From Bacteroidota bacterium (GTDB lineage: Bacteria; Bacteroidota; Bacteroidia; AKYH767-A; 2013-40CM-41-45), in assembly GCA_004295015.1 (NCBI GenBank), contig SHNE01000033.1, forward strand, positions 139,421 through 203,420: a DNA stretch of 64,000 nt, written 5' to 3'. Positions 51,825 to 60,306 of the stretch are shown one piece after another. A model generated the notes under the pieces. That model worked only from the letters and a program-made list of their open reading frames with translations. It was not told where the DNA came from and did not search any database. The position numbers and the translations under genes are program-made. Each line of letters opens with the position of its first letter. Within the stretch, counting starts at the first letter, position 1.

Positions 51825-51832
51825 TAGATTTG
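51825..51832 (+). promoter_or_regulatory. -7 promoter element of the CBM9-like/GLPGLI/TonB cluster
   Basis: TAGATTTG followed by C is a full match to TAnnTTTG and overlaps the longest frame's TTG start at 51830. It supports the ATG at 51851 (18 nt downstream) as start. Confidence 0.5.
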
Positions 51833-51850
51833 CAGTATAAATTCAAGGAT

Positions 51851-52753
51851 ATGAGAAATACCTATTTGTGCCGGCTAGTCGGAGCTTCTGTTTTTTATTT
51901 AATAATTAGTACGCATGGCAATGCTCAGCCGATTATTATTAAAGAAGCCTCTTCGGTGAATGTAGATGGAATCATTAGCGCCGGTGAATGGGCTGATGCT
52001 GATTCAATCCAAATTGATATATCAGCTTCTGCAAAGGTGACGATACTATTTAAACACGACGGAACAAATTTCAATTTCGCTTTCTTAAATAATCTGGAAT
52101 CATCCAATATTCGTTTCCCTGAAATTTTACTGGATGTGAATAATGATAAATCTGCAAGCTGGATGAGTGATGATTGGTGGTTTCACGTTTCAGCCACTGA
52201 TTGCGAATCGAATACAGCTCCAAATGATTATTCTAATTGTCTCTTAGTTCAACCAGGTTGGCTTGGGGTGAATAATTTTAATTCGGGTCCACCATTGACA
52301 GACACCGTCGAAATCCAAATCCCTTTCACAAAGATTGATTTCCTTTCTCAGTCAACGGATACAATTGGCATTAGCTTTGATGTAACGAATACTTTCAATG
52401 CATGGAACTTTTGGCCATCTTCCGGAGTTAATAGTTCGAATCCATCTACCTGGGGTACAGCAATTGTAGAATTTATTGCAAGTTCTACGATGGAGATTCA
52501 ATCAACCACAGTCGTATTAAAGATCTCTCCAAATCCGGTCGTCGATGAGTTAGCACTGGATTTATCCGATTCCGGGGATAGGATACAGTCGATTTCCCTG
52601 ACTGACCTTAATGGTAGAGTTATATATCATTCTTCCCCGGTTGGAGAACCTTCATTTATTACAATTCCTGTTAAGGATTTTGCCCGAGGTGTATATATAT
52701 TGGCTTGTACCGGATTTAATTCATTTGTAAAAAAGAGAATCATAAAACAATAA
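51851..52753 (+). CDS. secreted CBM9-like protein with T9SS sorting domain
   Basis: A 300-residue protein from the ATG at 51851. A signal peptide (RNTYLCRLVGASVFYLIIST up to NAQ) is followed by a domain resembling DOMON/CBM9 folds: VNVDGIISAGEWADADSIQIDIS, VTILFKHDGTNFNFAF, ILLDVNNDKSASWMSDDWWFHVS and a final WGTAIVEFI. This pattern is that of CBM9-like domains, often tied to carbohydrate or haem-cytochrome binding. Residues about 220-300 are a T9SS type A sorting domain (LKISPNPVVDELALDLS, SISLTDLNGRVIYHS, GVYILACT ... SFVKKRIIKQ). The protein is therefore probably surface-anchored or secreted. It is the first of three tightly spaced genes. Confidence 0.75.
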   Translation: MRNTYLCRLVGASVFYLIISTHGNAQPIIIKEASSVNVDGIISAGEWADADSIQIDISASAKVTILFKHDGTNFNFAFLNNLESSNIRFPEILLDVNNDKSASWMSDDWWFHVSATDCESNTAPNDYSNCLLVQPGWLGVNNFNSGPPLTDTVEIQIPFTKIDFLSQSTDTIGISFDVTNTFNAWNFWPSSGVNSSNPSTWGTAIVEFIASSTMEIQSTTVVLKISPNPVVDELALDLSDSGDRIQSISLTDLNGRVIYHSSPVGEPSFITIPVKDFARGVYILACTGFNSFVKKRIIKQ

Positions 52754-52758
52754 TCGTC

Positions 52759-53526
52759 ATGATAAAAAAATCTGTTTATTTATCAATACTATTTCTGAGT
52801 TTGTATTTAGCTGCAGAATCTCAAACTAGTGGAACTATTCAGTTTGAAGAAAAAATGAAAATGCTCATGGTGACTGAAGATAGCAAGCAAATGGGCGATC
52901 TTGCTGAACAGTTACCGAAGGAATTGAAGTTCTACAAGCTTTTGTTTTTCTCACCTGAGACATCGCTCTATACTACCGATAAGTCAATGAAGCAGGATAC
53001 GAGAAATGTGGAAGTGGAAAATGACAATGATGGACCTAGAATTATTATGAAGATGGACGAACCGGATGAACAAGTCTACTGTGATATTTTAACCGGTAAA
53101 AAAATAGAGAAACGCGATCTGTTTGATCGACCTTTTATTATTGAGTCGGATTTGTCGAAGATGGAGTGGAAACTGACAGGAAATCAAAAAACCATTTTAG
53201 GCTATCCTTGCCAGGAAGCAGTTTTAAGAGATTCGCTGATCAAGCTTACTGCATGGTTTACTGTGTCGCTCCCCGTTTCTACAGGACCGAATGGGATTGG
53301 CAATCTACCCGGAATGATACTCGAGATAAACCGTGATGATGGTAAGCAGGTGATTACTGCAGTTAAGATTACGCTTGCTGAAGTCGACAAAAAAATTTTT
53401 GTTAAGCCAAGTGGCGGAAAGAAAATGACTAAGGAGGAATTTAACAAACTTGCTGAGGAAAAGCGAAAAGAAATGCAGGAAGAGAATGGAGGAGATGGTA
53501 ATATTATTATTAAAATCAGAAATTAA
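52759..53526 (+). CDS. GLPGLI family protein
   Basis: A 255-residue secreted protein with a signal peptide (1-21, SVYLSILFLSLYLAAESQ). It belongs to the GLPGLI family: the eponymous motif appears as GNLPGMILEI near residue 185, preceded by KTILGYPCQEAVLRD and AWFTVSLPVSTGP. This Bacteroidota family of unknown role is usually encoded next to a TonB-type barrel, as here, where the receptor gene starts 3 nt downstream. The C-terminus is charged (KMTKEEFNKLAEEKRKEMQEE). Confidence 0.9.
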   Translation: MIKKSVYLSILFLSLYLAAESQTSGTIQFEEKMKMLMVTEDSKQMGDLAEQLPKELKFYKLLFFSPETSLYTTDKSMKQDTRNVEVENDNDGPRIIMKMDEPDEQVYCDILTGKKIEKRDLFDRPFIIESDLSKMEWKLTGNQKTILGYPCQEAVLRDSLIKLTAWFTVSLPVSTGPNGIGNLPGMILEINRDDGKQVITAVKITLAEVDKKIFVKPSGGKKMTKEEFNKLAEEKRKEMQEENGGDGNIIIKIRN

Positions 53527-53529
53527 ACT

Positions 53530-56295
53530 GTGAATAAAAAGATTGCTCTTGTTTCATTATTCATATTGATTTCCGGAGCCTTTTCGGGTCATGCCCAATC
53601 CTATTCACTAAGCGGTATTATTGTTGATTCCGAAATTGTTCCATTGCAATTTGCTACAGTAGCCTTGCTCGTTCCCGGGGATTCTACACTTGCTTATTAT
53701 AGTATTAGCAGTGCAAAGGGTAAGTTTGAAATTAAGAATATTAAGCCGGGCGCTTACCTGTTGCAAGCCGTCTTTATGGGTTATGAGACTTTTTATAAGA
53801 CGATCAGTTTTCCCGGGCAAGAGACAGATTTTGGGTCTGTCATACTCAAAGCAAAAGCTCTTCAATTGAATGAAACTGTAATAAGTGCCGAGCGCATTCC
53901 ACTCTTAATAAAGAAAGATACGATTGAGTATGATGCGGGAGCATTCAAAACAAAGCCTGATGCTGTTGTTGAAGACCTTTTGAAAAAGTTACCCGGTGTT
54001 GAAGTGGACCGTGCCGGCAATGTAAAGGCACAAGGGGAGGATGTACAAAAAGTTTTAGTGGATGGTAAGGAGTTTTTCGGAAATGACCCAAAGATTGCGA
54101 CAAAAAATCTTCCGGCAGATGCAGTTGATAAGGTCCAGGTCTACGATAAAAAATCTGAAGAAGCAGAGTTGACCGGTGTTGATGATGGGATTCGCAGTAA
54201 AACGGTCAATCTTCTTCTGAAAAGTAATAAAAAAAGTGCATGGCTTGGTGAAATGAATGCAGGACTTGGCACCGATGATCACTATCAATTAGCTGCAAAG
54301 GCTTATCGGTTCACAAGAAAAAACCAATTTGCTGTACTAGGAATGCTCAATAATATCAATCAGTTTGGATTTTCATTTCAGGACTATATTAATTTCAGCG
54401 GTGGTTTTGAAGGTTTTGCCGGTACAGGATCTGATGTAACTTTTCAAATCAATGATGATTCCAATTTTTCAATAAATTTTGGTCAGGCTGAATATGGCCT
54501 AATCAGTTCCGGTGCCGGTGGACTTAATTATTCCTATGAAAATAATCCGGAAGACAGAATTTCTTTATCATACATTGCTAATGGTACAGATAGGAAATTG
54601 AAACAAAATACCTTTACCAGAAATTATGTCGAAAGCGGTTCCTTTATTTCAAGCGAAAATTTAAGTGAACGAAATAAGAATTATAAACATCGGTTAAATG
54701 TAAGTGGAAGGAAGAAGGTAGCAGCACGTCAGAATTTATTTTTCAGTGCTAACGGATCCTTGTCGGATGCGAATTTACAAGGCGACCTGTTTTCAGGCTC
54801 CTTGATAAACGACACTTTGATTAATGAATTTTCAAGTATTAAAGAAAATCAGGCTAATGGATATAATGTTAATTTATCAGGAACTTACTTATTAAAGGGT
54901 GAAGGACTGTGGAAGCTTTTAAAAGTATCCGGAGAGATAAAGGCATCGCAGAAAGATCAGTTTTCAGATTGGCGGAATATCACGAGTTATGTTCAACCCG
55001 TTTCAGTAAGTTTGGAAAATCGATATTTGGATGAAACGGAAAAAGGACTTAACTATTCGGGAGCCTTGTCGGTCACCAGAAGTATTGGGAAGCTCGCTTA
55101 TCTGATTCCTGCAATTAGAATAGGAATTAATTCCGAGAAGCTTAACAAAGAGCAGGGTATTCCTATGGCGGAGAATGTGTTAATTGACTCTTTAAGTTCA
55201 AATCTAAATACGAATTATGTTTGGTATCGTCCTGCATTAACTTATAAGATAAATACACAGAAGACACAGTTTTCTATTTCAGCGCAGATTGAATCAGGAC
55301 TGCGTTCAAGTTCTGTCAGTTCTGTACAGCAGACAGATGAAAGAATTTTTTATTTTATACCTCAGATCTCCTGGGATAGAGAGTATAGAAAAGGCCGCAG
55401 ACTAAGTGCCGGCTACGATGCAGAAGTGATTAACCCACAAGCCAGACAATTGTACCCTATTCCATTTAATAGCAATTCAACGCAGCGTATTCTGGGGAAT
55501 CGAGATTTATTTGCTGAATACAGCCACGGAATACATTTTCATTCAATGGTTTTTGATCAGTTTTCGTTCACTTCACTTTTTACAGGATTGAGTGCGCAGT
55601 ACACACGAAATAAAATTAACTGGAGCAGACAAGTGGATGATCAATTGAATCAGGTTCTGACACCGGTCAATGTCAGGGATGACTATCGTCTTCGTTCAAA
55701 TGTAGAGTTCGGAACGCCCATACGTAAACTGAAAGTAAATATTTCAATAGATTGGATGGAACGATGGAATCAGGGAATTAACATAGTAAACAAGACCGAA
55801 AATAGTATCACAAACTTTAACCACTCATTATCGTTTAAGCTCGATAACAGAAAAAAGGAGAAATGGGATGTATCAATTGGAGCAGGTGTCAGCTATAATC
55901 AGGTAAGGTATTCGATAGGGAAGGAGCTAAATAATAATTATCTATCCTTGAACTACTTTACAGATGTAAGCTACACTCCTAATGATAATTGGCATATAGG
56001 TCTCAGTGCGGATGTAACACAATACAAAGCAGAAAGTTTTCAGAATGAGCTAACGATTCCTTTGTTGAAAGCATCACTAAGCCGGTATCTGCTCAGGAAT
56101 GGCCGGATTGTCTTGTCTATTGAAGCGTATGACATACTGGATAAAAATTCGGGAATAGAAAGACTAGCTGAATTAAACTATTTACAAGAGAAACAAAGTA
56201 ACATCATCGGCCGCTACTTTATGCTGAATGTAAAATTTCGATTGAACAAATTTTCTAAAAAAGATTCAGGAAATGTTGAAATAGATATTAAGTGA
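53530..56295 (+). CDS. TonB-dependent receptor-like barrel, GLPGLI partner
   Basis: A 921-residue outer-membrane protein starting at a GTG directly after the GLPGLI stop. The signal peptide is at 1-22. A CarboxypepD_reg-like domain lies at about 24-105 (YSLSGIIVDSEIVPLQFATVALL). The plug lies at about 115-230 (IKKDTIEYDAGAFKTKPDAVVEDLLKKLPGVEVDRAGNVKAQGEDVQKVLVDGKEFFG is the typical block for this group). A long barrel rich in Asn and Tyr follows. The C-terminal LNVKFRLNKFSKK lies near the end. Its 3' end meets the convergent membrane-protein gene with only 2 nt between them. The substrate is unknown. Confidence 0.92.
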   Translation: MNKKIALVSLFILISGAFSGHAQSYSLSGIIVDSEIVPLQFATVALLVPGDSTLAYYSISSAKGKFEIKNIKPGAYLLQAVFMGYETFYKTISFPGQETDFGSVILKAKALQLNETVISAERIPLLIKKDTIEYDAGAFKTKPDAVVEDLLKKLPGVEVDRAGNVKAQGEDVQKVLVDGKEFFGNDPKIATKNLPADAVDKVQVYDKKSEEAELTGVDDGIRSKTVNLLLKSNKKSAWLGEMNAGLGTDDHYQLAAKAYRFTRKNQFAVLGMLNNINQFGFSFQDYINFSGGFEGFAGTGSDVTFQINDDSNFSINFGQAEYGLISSGAGGLNYSYENNPEDRISLSYIANGTDRKLKQNTFTRNYVESGSFISSENLSERNKNYKHRLNVSGRKKVAARQNLFFSANGSLSDANLQGDLFSGSLINDTLINEFSSIKENQANGYNVNLSGTYLLKGEGLWKLLKVSGEIKASQKDQFSDWRNITSYVQPVSVSLENRYLDETEKGLNYSGALSVTRSIGKLAYLIPAIRIGINSEKLNKEQGIPMAENVLIDSLSSNLNTNYVWYRPALTYKINTQKTQFSISAQIESGLRSSSVSSVQQTDERIFYFIPQISWDREYRKGRRLSAGYDAEVINPQARQLYPIPFNSNSTQRILGNRDLFAEYSHGIHFHSMVFDQFSFTSLFTGLSAQYTRNKINWSRQVDDQLNQVLTPVNVRDDYRLRSNVEFGTPIRKLKVNISIDWMERWNQGINIVNKTENSITNFNHSLSFKLDNRKKEKWDVSIGAGVSYNQVRYSIGKELNNNYLSLNYFTDVSYTPNDNWHIGLSADVTQYKAESFQNELTIPLLKASLSRYLLRNGRIVLSIEAYDILDKNSGIERLAELNYLQEKQSNIIGRYFMLNVKFRLNKFSKKDSGNVEIDIK

Positions 56296-56297
56296 TC

Positions 56298-57365
56298 CTA
56301 CTTTTTGGTCTTTACCTCAACAGGTATTTTTTTTATAAAGGGGTTTATTGGAGCTGTAACTTCTTTAAGAGATAGCATGTTCAGTGGAAACTCAAGAATG
56401 ACATGCAATGCGCTCAATACAAACAGAGCGACTGCTCCAACACGAAAGTTCACGGTGTATAGAATAATGGCTATAATCCAAACAGCAATAGCAGCAATGA
56501 GTTTCTTCTTTTCTATTTTATGCCATTGAATGATGGAAGTTTTAGAGAACCAGTTTAAATAATGATAGGTATAGGCGAAGGCAAGAAATATTTGAGCCTT
56601 CCATACATATGGTGCATAGAAATTCATTTTGTGATCTTTTACAAGTCCGAACATTTCATTGATGGTATAATTTACAGCGTGAAAATTGCTGGCAATGGTC
56701 ATGTCAAGAATGAATGGATTGATCGAATTTGCTATAGGACGGATATCTGCACCAACAATTAAAAACAAAACAAGAAACATCGAAAAAATATTTGCTTTAC
56801 CCCATCCGGAACCCGATTTTTTCGTGCCGAACCACATGAAAAGAAGAGTGAATAAGTACACATGTATGATGGTTGGCAGGAAAACACCAACCCATATGAG
56901 TACGGATGGATTTTTAAAATAGAAAAAGGAAAGAAAGAAGCAAATACTCACCAGGACAATTCTGTTTTTCCAGGATGAGGTGAGGTGATAGATGAAGGTA
57001 AAGAATACTGCAACAAATAATACAGTACTGCTCCATTCAATATATTGTGTTATTCCTTCCTCTGAACTGAATTGAAGAAGTGAGTTATACAAGTTTTTTG
57101 TAATATCCCATCTGCCTAATTCATTTACAAAGTACCCGGCAACCAAAATCAACAATACAACTCCGGCAATAACTAAGAACCCTGTTTTGTCGGATTGCCG
57201 GTTTAAAAAGTAATTCTTTTTGTCAAGCCAGTTAATTTCGGTCATGTAGTGTAGAGGGCCGAGAACGATATAAGAGAAGAGAAATAGCTCAAATGGAAAA
57301 TTAAAAGCAAGAATGAGTGAAATCCAGATCAGAAAAAAATTTAGCAAATCTATTTTTTGGCTCAT
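56298..57365 (-). CDS. polytopic membrane protein with conserved-looking intramembrane histidines
   Basis: A 355-residue integral membrane protein with about nine to ten helices (for example 8-36, 61-81, 112-128, 135-150, 155-179, 193-206, 255-273, 289-305 and 309-328). Histidines lie in or at the ends of helices: His39 and Glu43 (GPLHYMTEINW), His127, His168, His268 (AYTYHYLNW) and His321 (SALHVILEFP). Such a pattern recalls membrane enzymes that bind metal or haem, such as the Brp/Blh beta-carotene oxygenase group, but no family match is certain. It is transcribed divergently from the porin/Rieske/imelysin operon, sharing the 205-nt region with the palindromic operator. Confidence 0.6.
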   Translation of the reverse strand: MSQKIDLLNFFLIWISLILAFNFPFELFLFSYIVLGPLHYMTEINWLDKKNYFLNRQSDKTGFLVIAGVVLLILVAGYFVNELGRWDITKNLYNSLLQFSSEEGITQYIEWSSTVLFVAVFFTFIYHLTSSWKNRIVLVSICFFLSFFYFKNPSVLIWVGVFLPTIIHVYLFTLLFMWFGTKKSGSGWGKANIFSMFLVLFLIVGADIRPIANSINPFILDMTIASNFHAVNYTINEMFGLVKDHKMNFYAPYVWKAQIFLAFAYTYHYLNWFSKTSIIQWHKIEKKKLIAAIAVWIIAIILYTVNFRVGAVALFVLSALHVILEFPLNMLSLKEVTAPINPFIKKIPVEVKTKK

Positions 57366-57507
57366 TTCAAGGTAGCTTGCCTATAAAAGTACTATTTCTT
57401 TGAAAATGAAAATAAACGGGGTTTTCAACAATTCGATAAAGTGTAATGATGCCATTTTCTTCATTTTGATGAAATTAATGCTTGAATTGTTAATTATTTG
57501 AGCATTT

Positions 57508-57523
57508 TACCCTTTTAAGGGTA
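57508..57523. promoter_or_regulatory. inverted repeat abutting the -33 element
   Basis: TACCCTT-TT-AAGGGTA, perfect 7-bp arms with a 2-nt centre, ending at the base before the -33 TTTG. It could be a second regulator site. Confidence 0.4.
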
Positions 57524-57554
57524 TTTGTTTAGAATGATTCTAAATATAGCTTTG
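57524..57554 (+). promoter_or_regulatory. promoter of the porin/Rieske/imelysin/di-haem operon
   Basis: TTTG (57524-57527), a 19-nt spacer, then TAGCTTTG (57547-57554) followed by C: a complete Bacteroidota promoter, 16 nt before the ATG at 57571. Confidence 0.75.
57528..57544. promoter_or_regulatory. 17-bp perfect palindrome, likely operator of a Fur-superfamily regulator
   Basis: TTTAGAATGATTCTAAA is symmetric around one central G and fills the spacer between the -33 and -7 elements, so a bound repressor would block RNA polymerase. It fits the pattern TTTAGAA-N3-TTCTAAA that I recall as the iron-control element bound by Irr, a Fur-superfamily protein. The regulator itself is not in the window. 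Confidence 0.6.
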
Positions 57555-57570
57555 CAGTCAAATTCAGATT

Positions 57571-58779
57571 ATGAAAAAGTTCATCCTATTATCCCTTATT
57601 ATTTTGTCAGGCTATGCGGGCCAAGCCCAGTTCCTGAATCGCGAAGACTCAATGATTGCCGGTTTGAATCCGGGTTCAAGTAATGTTATTCTTTCCGGAT
57701 ACGGTGAGGCAAAGTATTCATACAACTCGAATCTGGAAACAGCCTCCATCAACCTCACCCGTGCCGTCGTATTTGTTGGATACCGATTCAATAATAAAAT
57801 CAGTTTACTAACAGAGATTGAAATTGAAGATGCTAAAGTTGATGGTGATGGAGGTGAGTTGGCCTTTGAACAATGCCTTCTCAAATTCGACTTGAATAAA
57901 AACAATTACCTGTTGGCAGGATTGTTTATTCCACGTATTGGAATTATCAATGAGAATCACCTGCCTAACACATTCAACGGAAACGACCGTCATGTTGTTG
58001 AACGAATGGTCATTCCAAGCACCTGGCGTGAATTAGGAATCGGATATTACGGTAATACAAACAAGATTCCCGGATTGAATTGGAGCCTCGCTTTGATGAA
58101 TGGTCTTAATGCCGAAGGCATAACAGGTGGGCGAGGCCTACGTGATGCACGTTTTGAAGGACGTGATGCTTCTGCTTCCAATTTGGCTCTAAGTGCCGCA
58201 TTACTCTATTATAATTCCGGCTTGAGAATTCAAGCATCAACCTATTATGGTGGAACGGTAGGATTAACACCTCGTGCTGCAGATAGTTTGGGATTGGATT
58301 CAGGCCCATTTGGAACTCCGGTTTCTTTAAACGAAATCAATGCACAATATTCGAAGAAAGGATTTACTTTAAAAGCGCTTGCTGCAGTTTGTGCTATCCC
58401 GGATGCAGATAAATTAAACGTTGCCTTTGCCTCGAATGCTCCCGAGTCAATGTTTGGCTACATGGCCGAACTGGGATATAATGTATTGGAGACAAGTAAG
58501 TGGAAGGAGAAGCAATTAATTCTTTTTGCCCGATATGAAAGTATGGATTTGATGAACAAAGTTCCGTCCAACGGAATCAAGGATGAGCTCTATAAGCAGG
58601 AGTATATTATTGCCGGCTTAACCTATCTCCCGATACGAAATGTAGCTATTAAGTTGGACTGGAAACACGTAAAGACAGGTGATCCTAATCCGGCATTGAT
58701 ATTCGCACCAAATCCGAATGAACCTGCTTATGAGCCTGTCAATAATTTCTATCAGCTTGGTTTTGCTTATAGCTTCTAA
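57571..58779 (+). CDS. outer-membrane porin of the iron-type operon
   Basis: A 402-residue beta-barrel with a signal peptide (1-19, FILLSLIILSGYAGQAQ). Strands alternate, with features of phosphate-selective-porin/Gram-negative porin families: VILSGYGEAKYSYNSN, INLTRAVVFVGYRFNNKISLLTEIEIEDA, LLAGLFIPRIGIINENHLP, WRELGIGYYG and the terminal NNFYQLGFAYSF ending in phenylalanine. It is not a TonB receptor (no plug). It is the first gene of a run of four whose other members are envelope redox or iron-linked lipoproteins, and its ligand could therefore be an iron or metal complex (inference). The next gene starts at the base after its stop. Confidence 0.8.
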   Translation: MKKFILLSLIILSGYAGQAQFLNREDSMIAGLNPGSSNVILSGYGEAKYSYNSNLETASINLTRAVVFVGYRFNNKISLLTEIEIEDAKVDGDGGELAFEQCLLKFDLNKNNYLLAGLFIPRIGIINENHLPNTFNGNDRHVVERMVIPSTWRELGIGYYGNTNKIPGLNWSLALMNGLNAEGITGGRGLRDARFEGRDASASNLALSAALLYYNSGLRIQASTYYGGTVGLTPRAADSLGLDSGPFGTPVSLNEINAQYSKKGFTLKALAAVCAIPDADKLNVAFASNAPESMFGYMAELGYNVLETSKWKEKQLILFARYESMDLMNKVPSNGIKDELYKQEYIIAGLTYLPIRNVAIKLDWKHVKTGDPNPALIFAPNPNEPAYEPVNNFYQLGFAYSF

Positions 58780-59211
58780 ATGTCAGATCGAAGAAAGTTT
58801 ATTAAAGATTCCTGTACTGCATGTGTCGGACTGCTAGCATTCACTTCGCTCTCATCATTGCTGAGCAGTTGTGTTTCTTTGCCGGTGCATTCTGCAACAG
58901 TGACAAATAATTTAATTCAGGTGCCACTTGAAAGTATTCTTCCCGATGAGCAGATGAAAATAATTCGGTCTAAAAGCCTTGCCTATGATATTTTGCTTGT
59001 CTTGAAAAAGGATAAAAAGCATCTTTCTTTTCTGATGAAATGTACTCATCAGGATAATATTCTTGTTGCCACGAAACAGGGCATGGTTTGCAATCTGCAT
59101 GGAAGTCATTTTGACCTGAACGGTGACGTAAAAAATGGTCCTGCTTCCAAGCCACTTCAAAGATTGAAAACAATTGAAGAAAATAATTATATTAATATTT
59201 ATACAGCATAA
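58780..59211 (+). CDS. Rieske [2Fe-2S] lipoprotein with Tat-like signal
   Basis: A 143-residue protein. The N-terminus has a twin-arginine-like motif (DRRKFIKD), a hydrophobic stretch (residues 14-28) and a lipobox-like LSSC (Cys 31), so it is probably exported folded and lipid-anchored. The Rieske cluster ligands are present as CTH (Cys88, His90) and CNLH (Cys104, His107), in KCTHQDN and VCNLHGSHFDLNGDVKNGPASKPL. A small solo Rieske protein could pass electrons in the periplasm or at the cell surface. It lies between the porin gene (0 nt) and the imelysin gene (12 nt). Confidence 0.85.
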   Translation: MSDRRKFIKDSCTACVGLLAFTSLSSLLSSCVSLPVHSATVTNNLIQVPLESILPDEQMKIIRSKSLAYDILLVLKKDKKHLSFLMKCTHQDNILVATKQGMVCNLHGSHFDLNGDVKNGPASKPLQRLKTIEENNYINIYTA

Positions 59212-59223
59212 AAACTAAATAGA

Positions 59224-60306
59224 ATGAAAAGAATCTCCTCCTTCATCTTAGGTACCTTTATCATTGTGGCTACGTCCTGTAAAAAAGATAGTGAAACTGC
59301 ACCTGTTGTACCGGTTTTAACGAATCAGGAAATCCAAACGAATATTCTTGAAGATTTCAGTCGTAAGTTAGTTCTTTCAACTTATCAGGACATGGAGAAT
59401 AAAATGAATACATTTTATAATGCTTGCCTGGACTTTGATGCTTCTCAGACGCAATCGGATTTGGAAAATAGCCGCATCGCATGGAAGACTGTCCGAGCAG
59501 TGTGGGAGCAGAGTGAAGCTTTTCTTTTCGGGCCTGTATCTACGGAGAATATTGATCCAAGCACAGACACCTGGCCTGTCGATTATAATTCACTGGATTC
59601 GCTTTTGAATACTTCAAATGCTTTTACTCAAGCATACATGAACAGTTTGGGAGACGAGCTGAAAGGTTATCACCCGGCAGAGTTTATTTTGTGGGGCGCA
59701 ACAGGAAATAAAATGCCTGTAGATTTTACACCCAGGGAAAGAGAATATTTAATTGCCCTTGCTGCCGATTTGCAGATTAAATCAACACAGCTTCGTGCGA
59801 GCTGGGATCCTTCTGTAGCTGATAATTATTTACTGCATATTGTAAATGCCGGACAAGCCGGCAGTATTTATCCATCTCAACGGGCCGTGTTCGAAGAAAT
59901 TATAAATGCCATGATTGGTATTTGTGATGAAGTAGCAAATGGAAAGATTTACGAACCTTTTGCAAGTTCTGATCCTTCATTGGAAGAGTCTCCATTCAGC
60001 CAAAACTCATTGACCGATTTTAAAAACAATATACGAGGCGTAAAAAATGTTTACTTTGGAGATTATCTGGTCGACGGATATGGTTTAAATGAATTCATGG
60101 TAAAAAACAACTTGTCTTTACACTCGTCAGTTTCATCTCAGATTGATAATGCGCTCAACTCATTCAATGGAATAACTGTACCTTTCGGGCAAGCTATATT
60201 TTCTGAGCGTACACAGGTTCAACACGTAATGACACAAATTAATTCCTTAAAGGCGACGTTGGAAAATCAGCTATTGCCTTTCATTCAACAATCGATTACA
60301 GAGTAA
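59224..60306 (+). CDS. imelysin family lipoprotein (M75 / iron-regulated protein)
   Basis: A 360-residue lipoprotein (signal peptide with lipobox ATSC, Cys 19). It carries the imelysin GxHxxE motif GYHPAE (148-153) in ELKGYHPAEFILWG. A WPVDYNSLDSLL segment precedes it and a second helical repeat follows (IRGVKNVYFGDYLVDGYGLNEFM). The family includes IrpA and EfeO-like iron-linked proteins and is not a true peptidase in most members. In Bacteroidota it is often next to a di-haem oxidoreductase, as here (0 nt to the next gene). A role in iron uptake or sensing is the accepted association, not proved for this gene. Confidence 0.9.
   Translation: MKRISSFILGTFIIVATSCKKDSETAPVVPVLTNQEIQTNILEDFSRKLVLSTYQDMENKMNTFYNACLDFDASQTQSDLENSRIAWKTVRAVWEQSEAFLFGPVSTENIDPSTDTWPVDYNSLDSLLNTSNAFTQAYMNSLGDELKGYHPAEFILWGATGNKMPVDFTPREREYLIALAADLQIKSTQLRASWDPSVADNYLLHIVNAGQAGSIYPSQRAVFEEIINAMIGICDEVANGKIYEPFASSDPSLEESPFSQNSLTDFKNNIRGVKNVYFGDYLVDGYGLNEFMVKNNLSLHSSVSSQIDNALNSFNGITVPFGQAIFSERTQVQHVMTQINSLKATLENQLLPFIQQSITE

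Noticed and set aside
59224-60306. Imelysin protein taken as an active peptidase
   Set aside because: The GxHxxE motif is shared by the non-peptidase iron-linked members, and peptidase activity is not supported by sequence or context.
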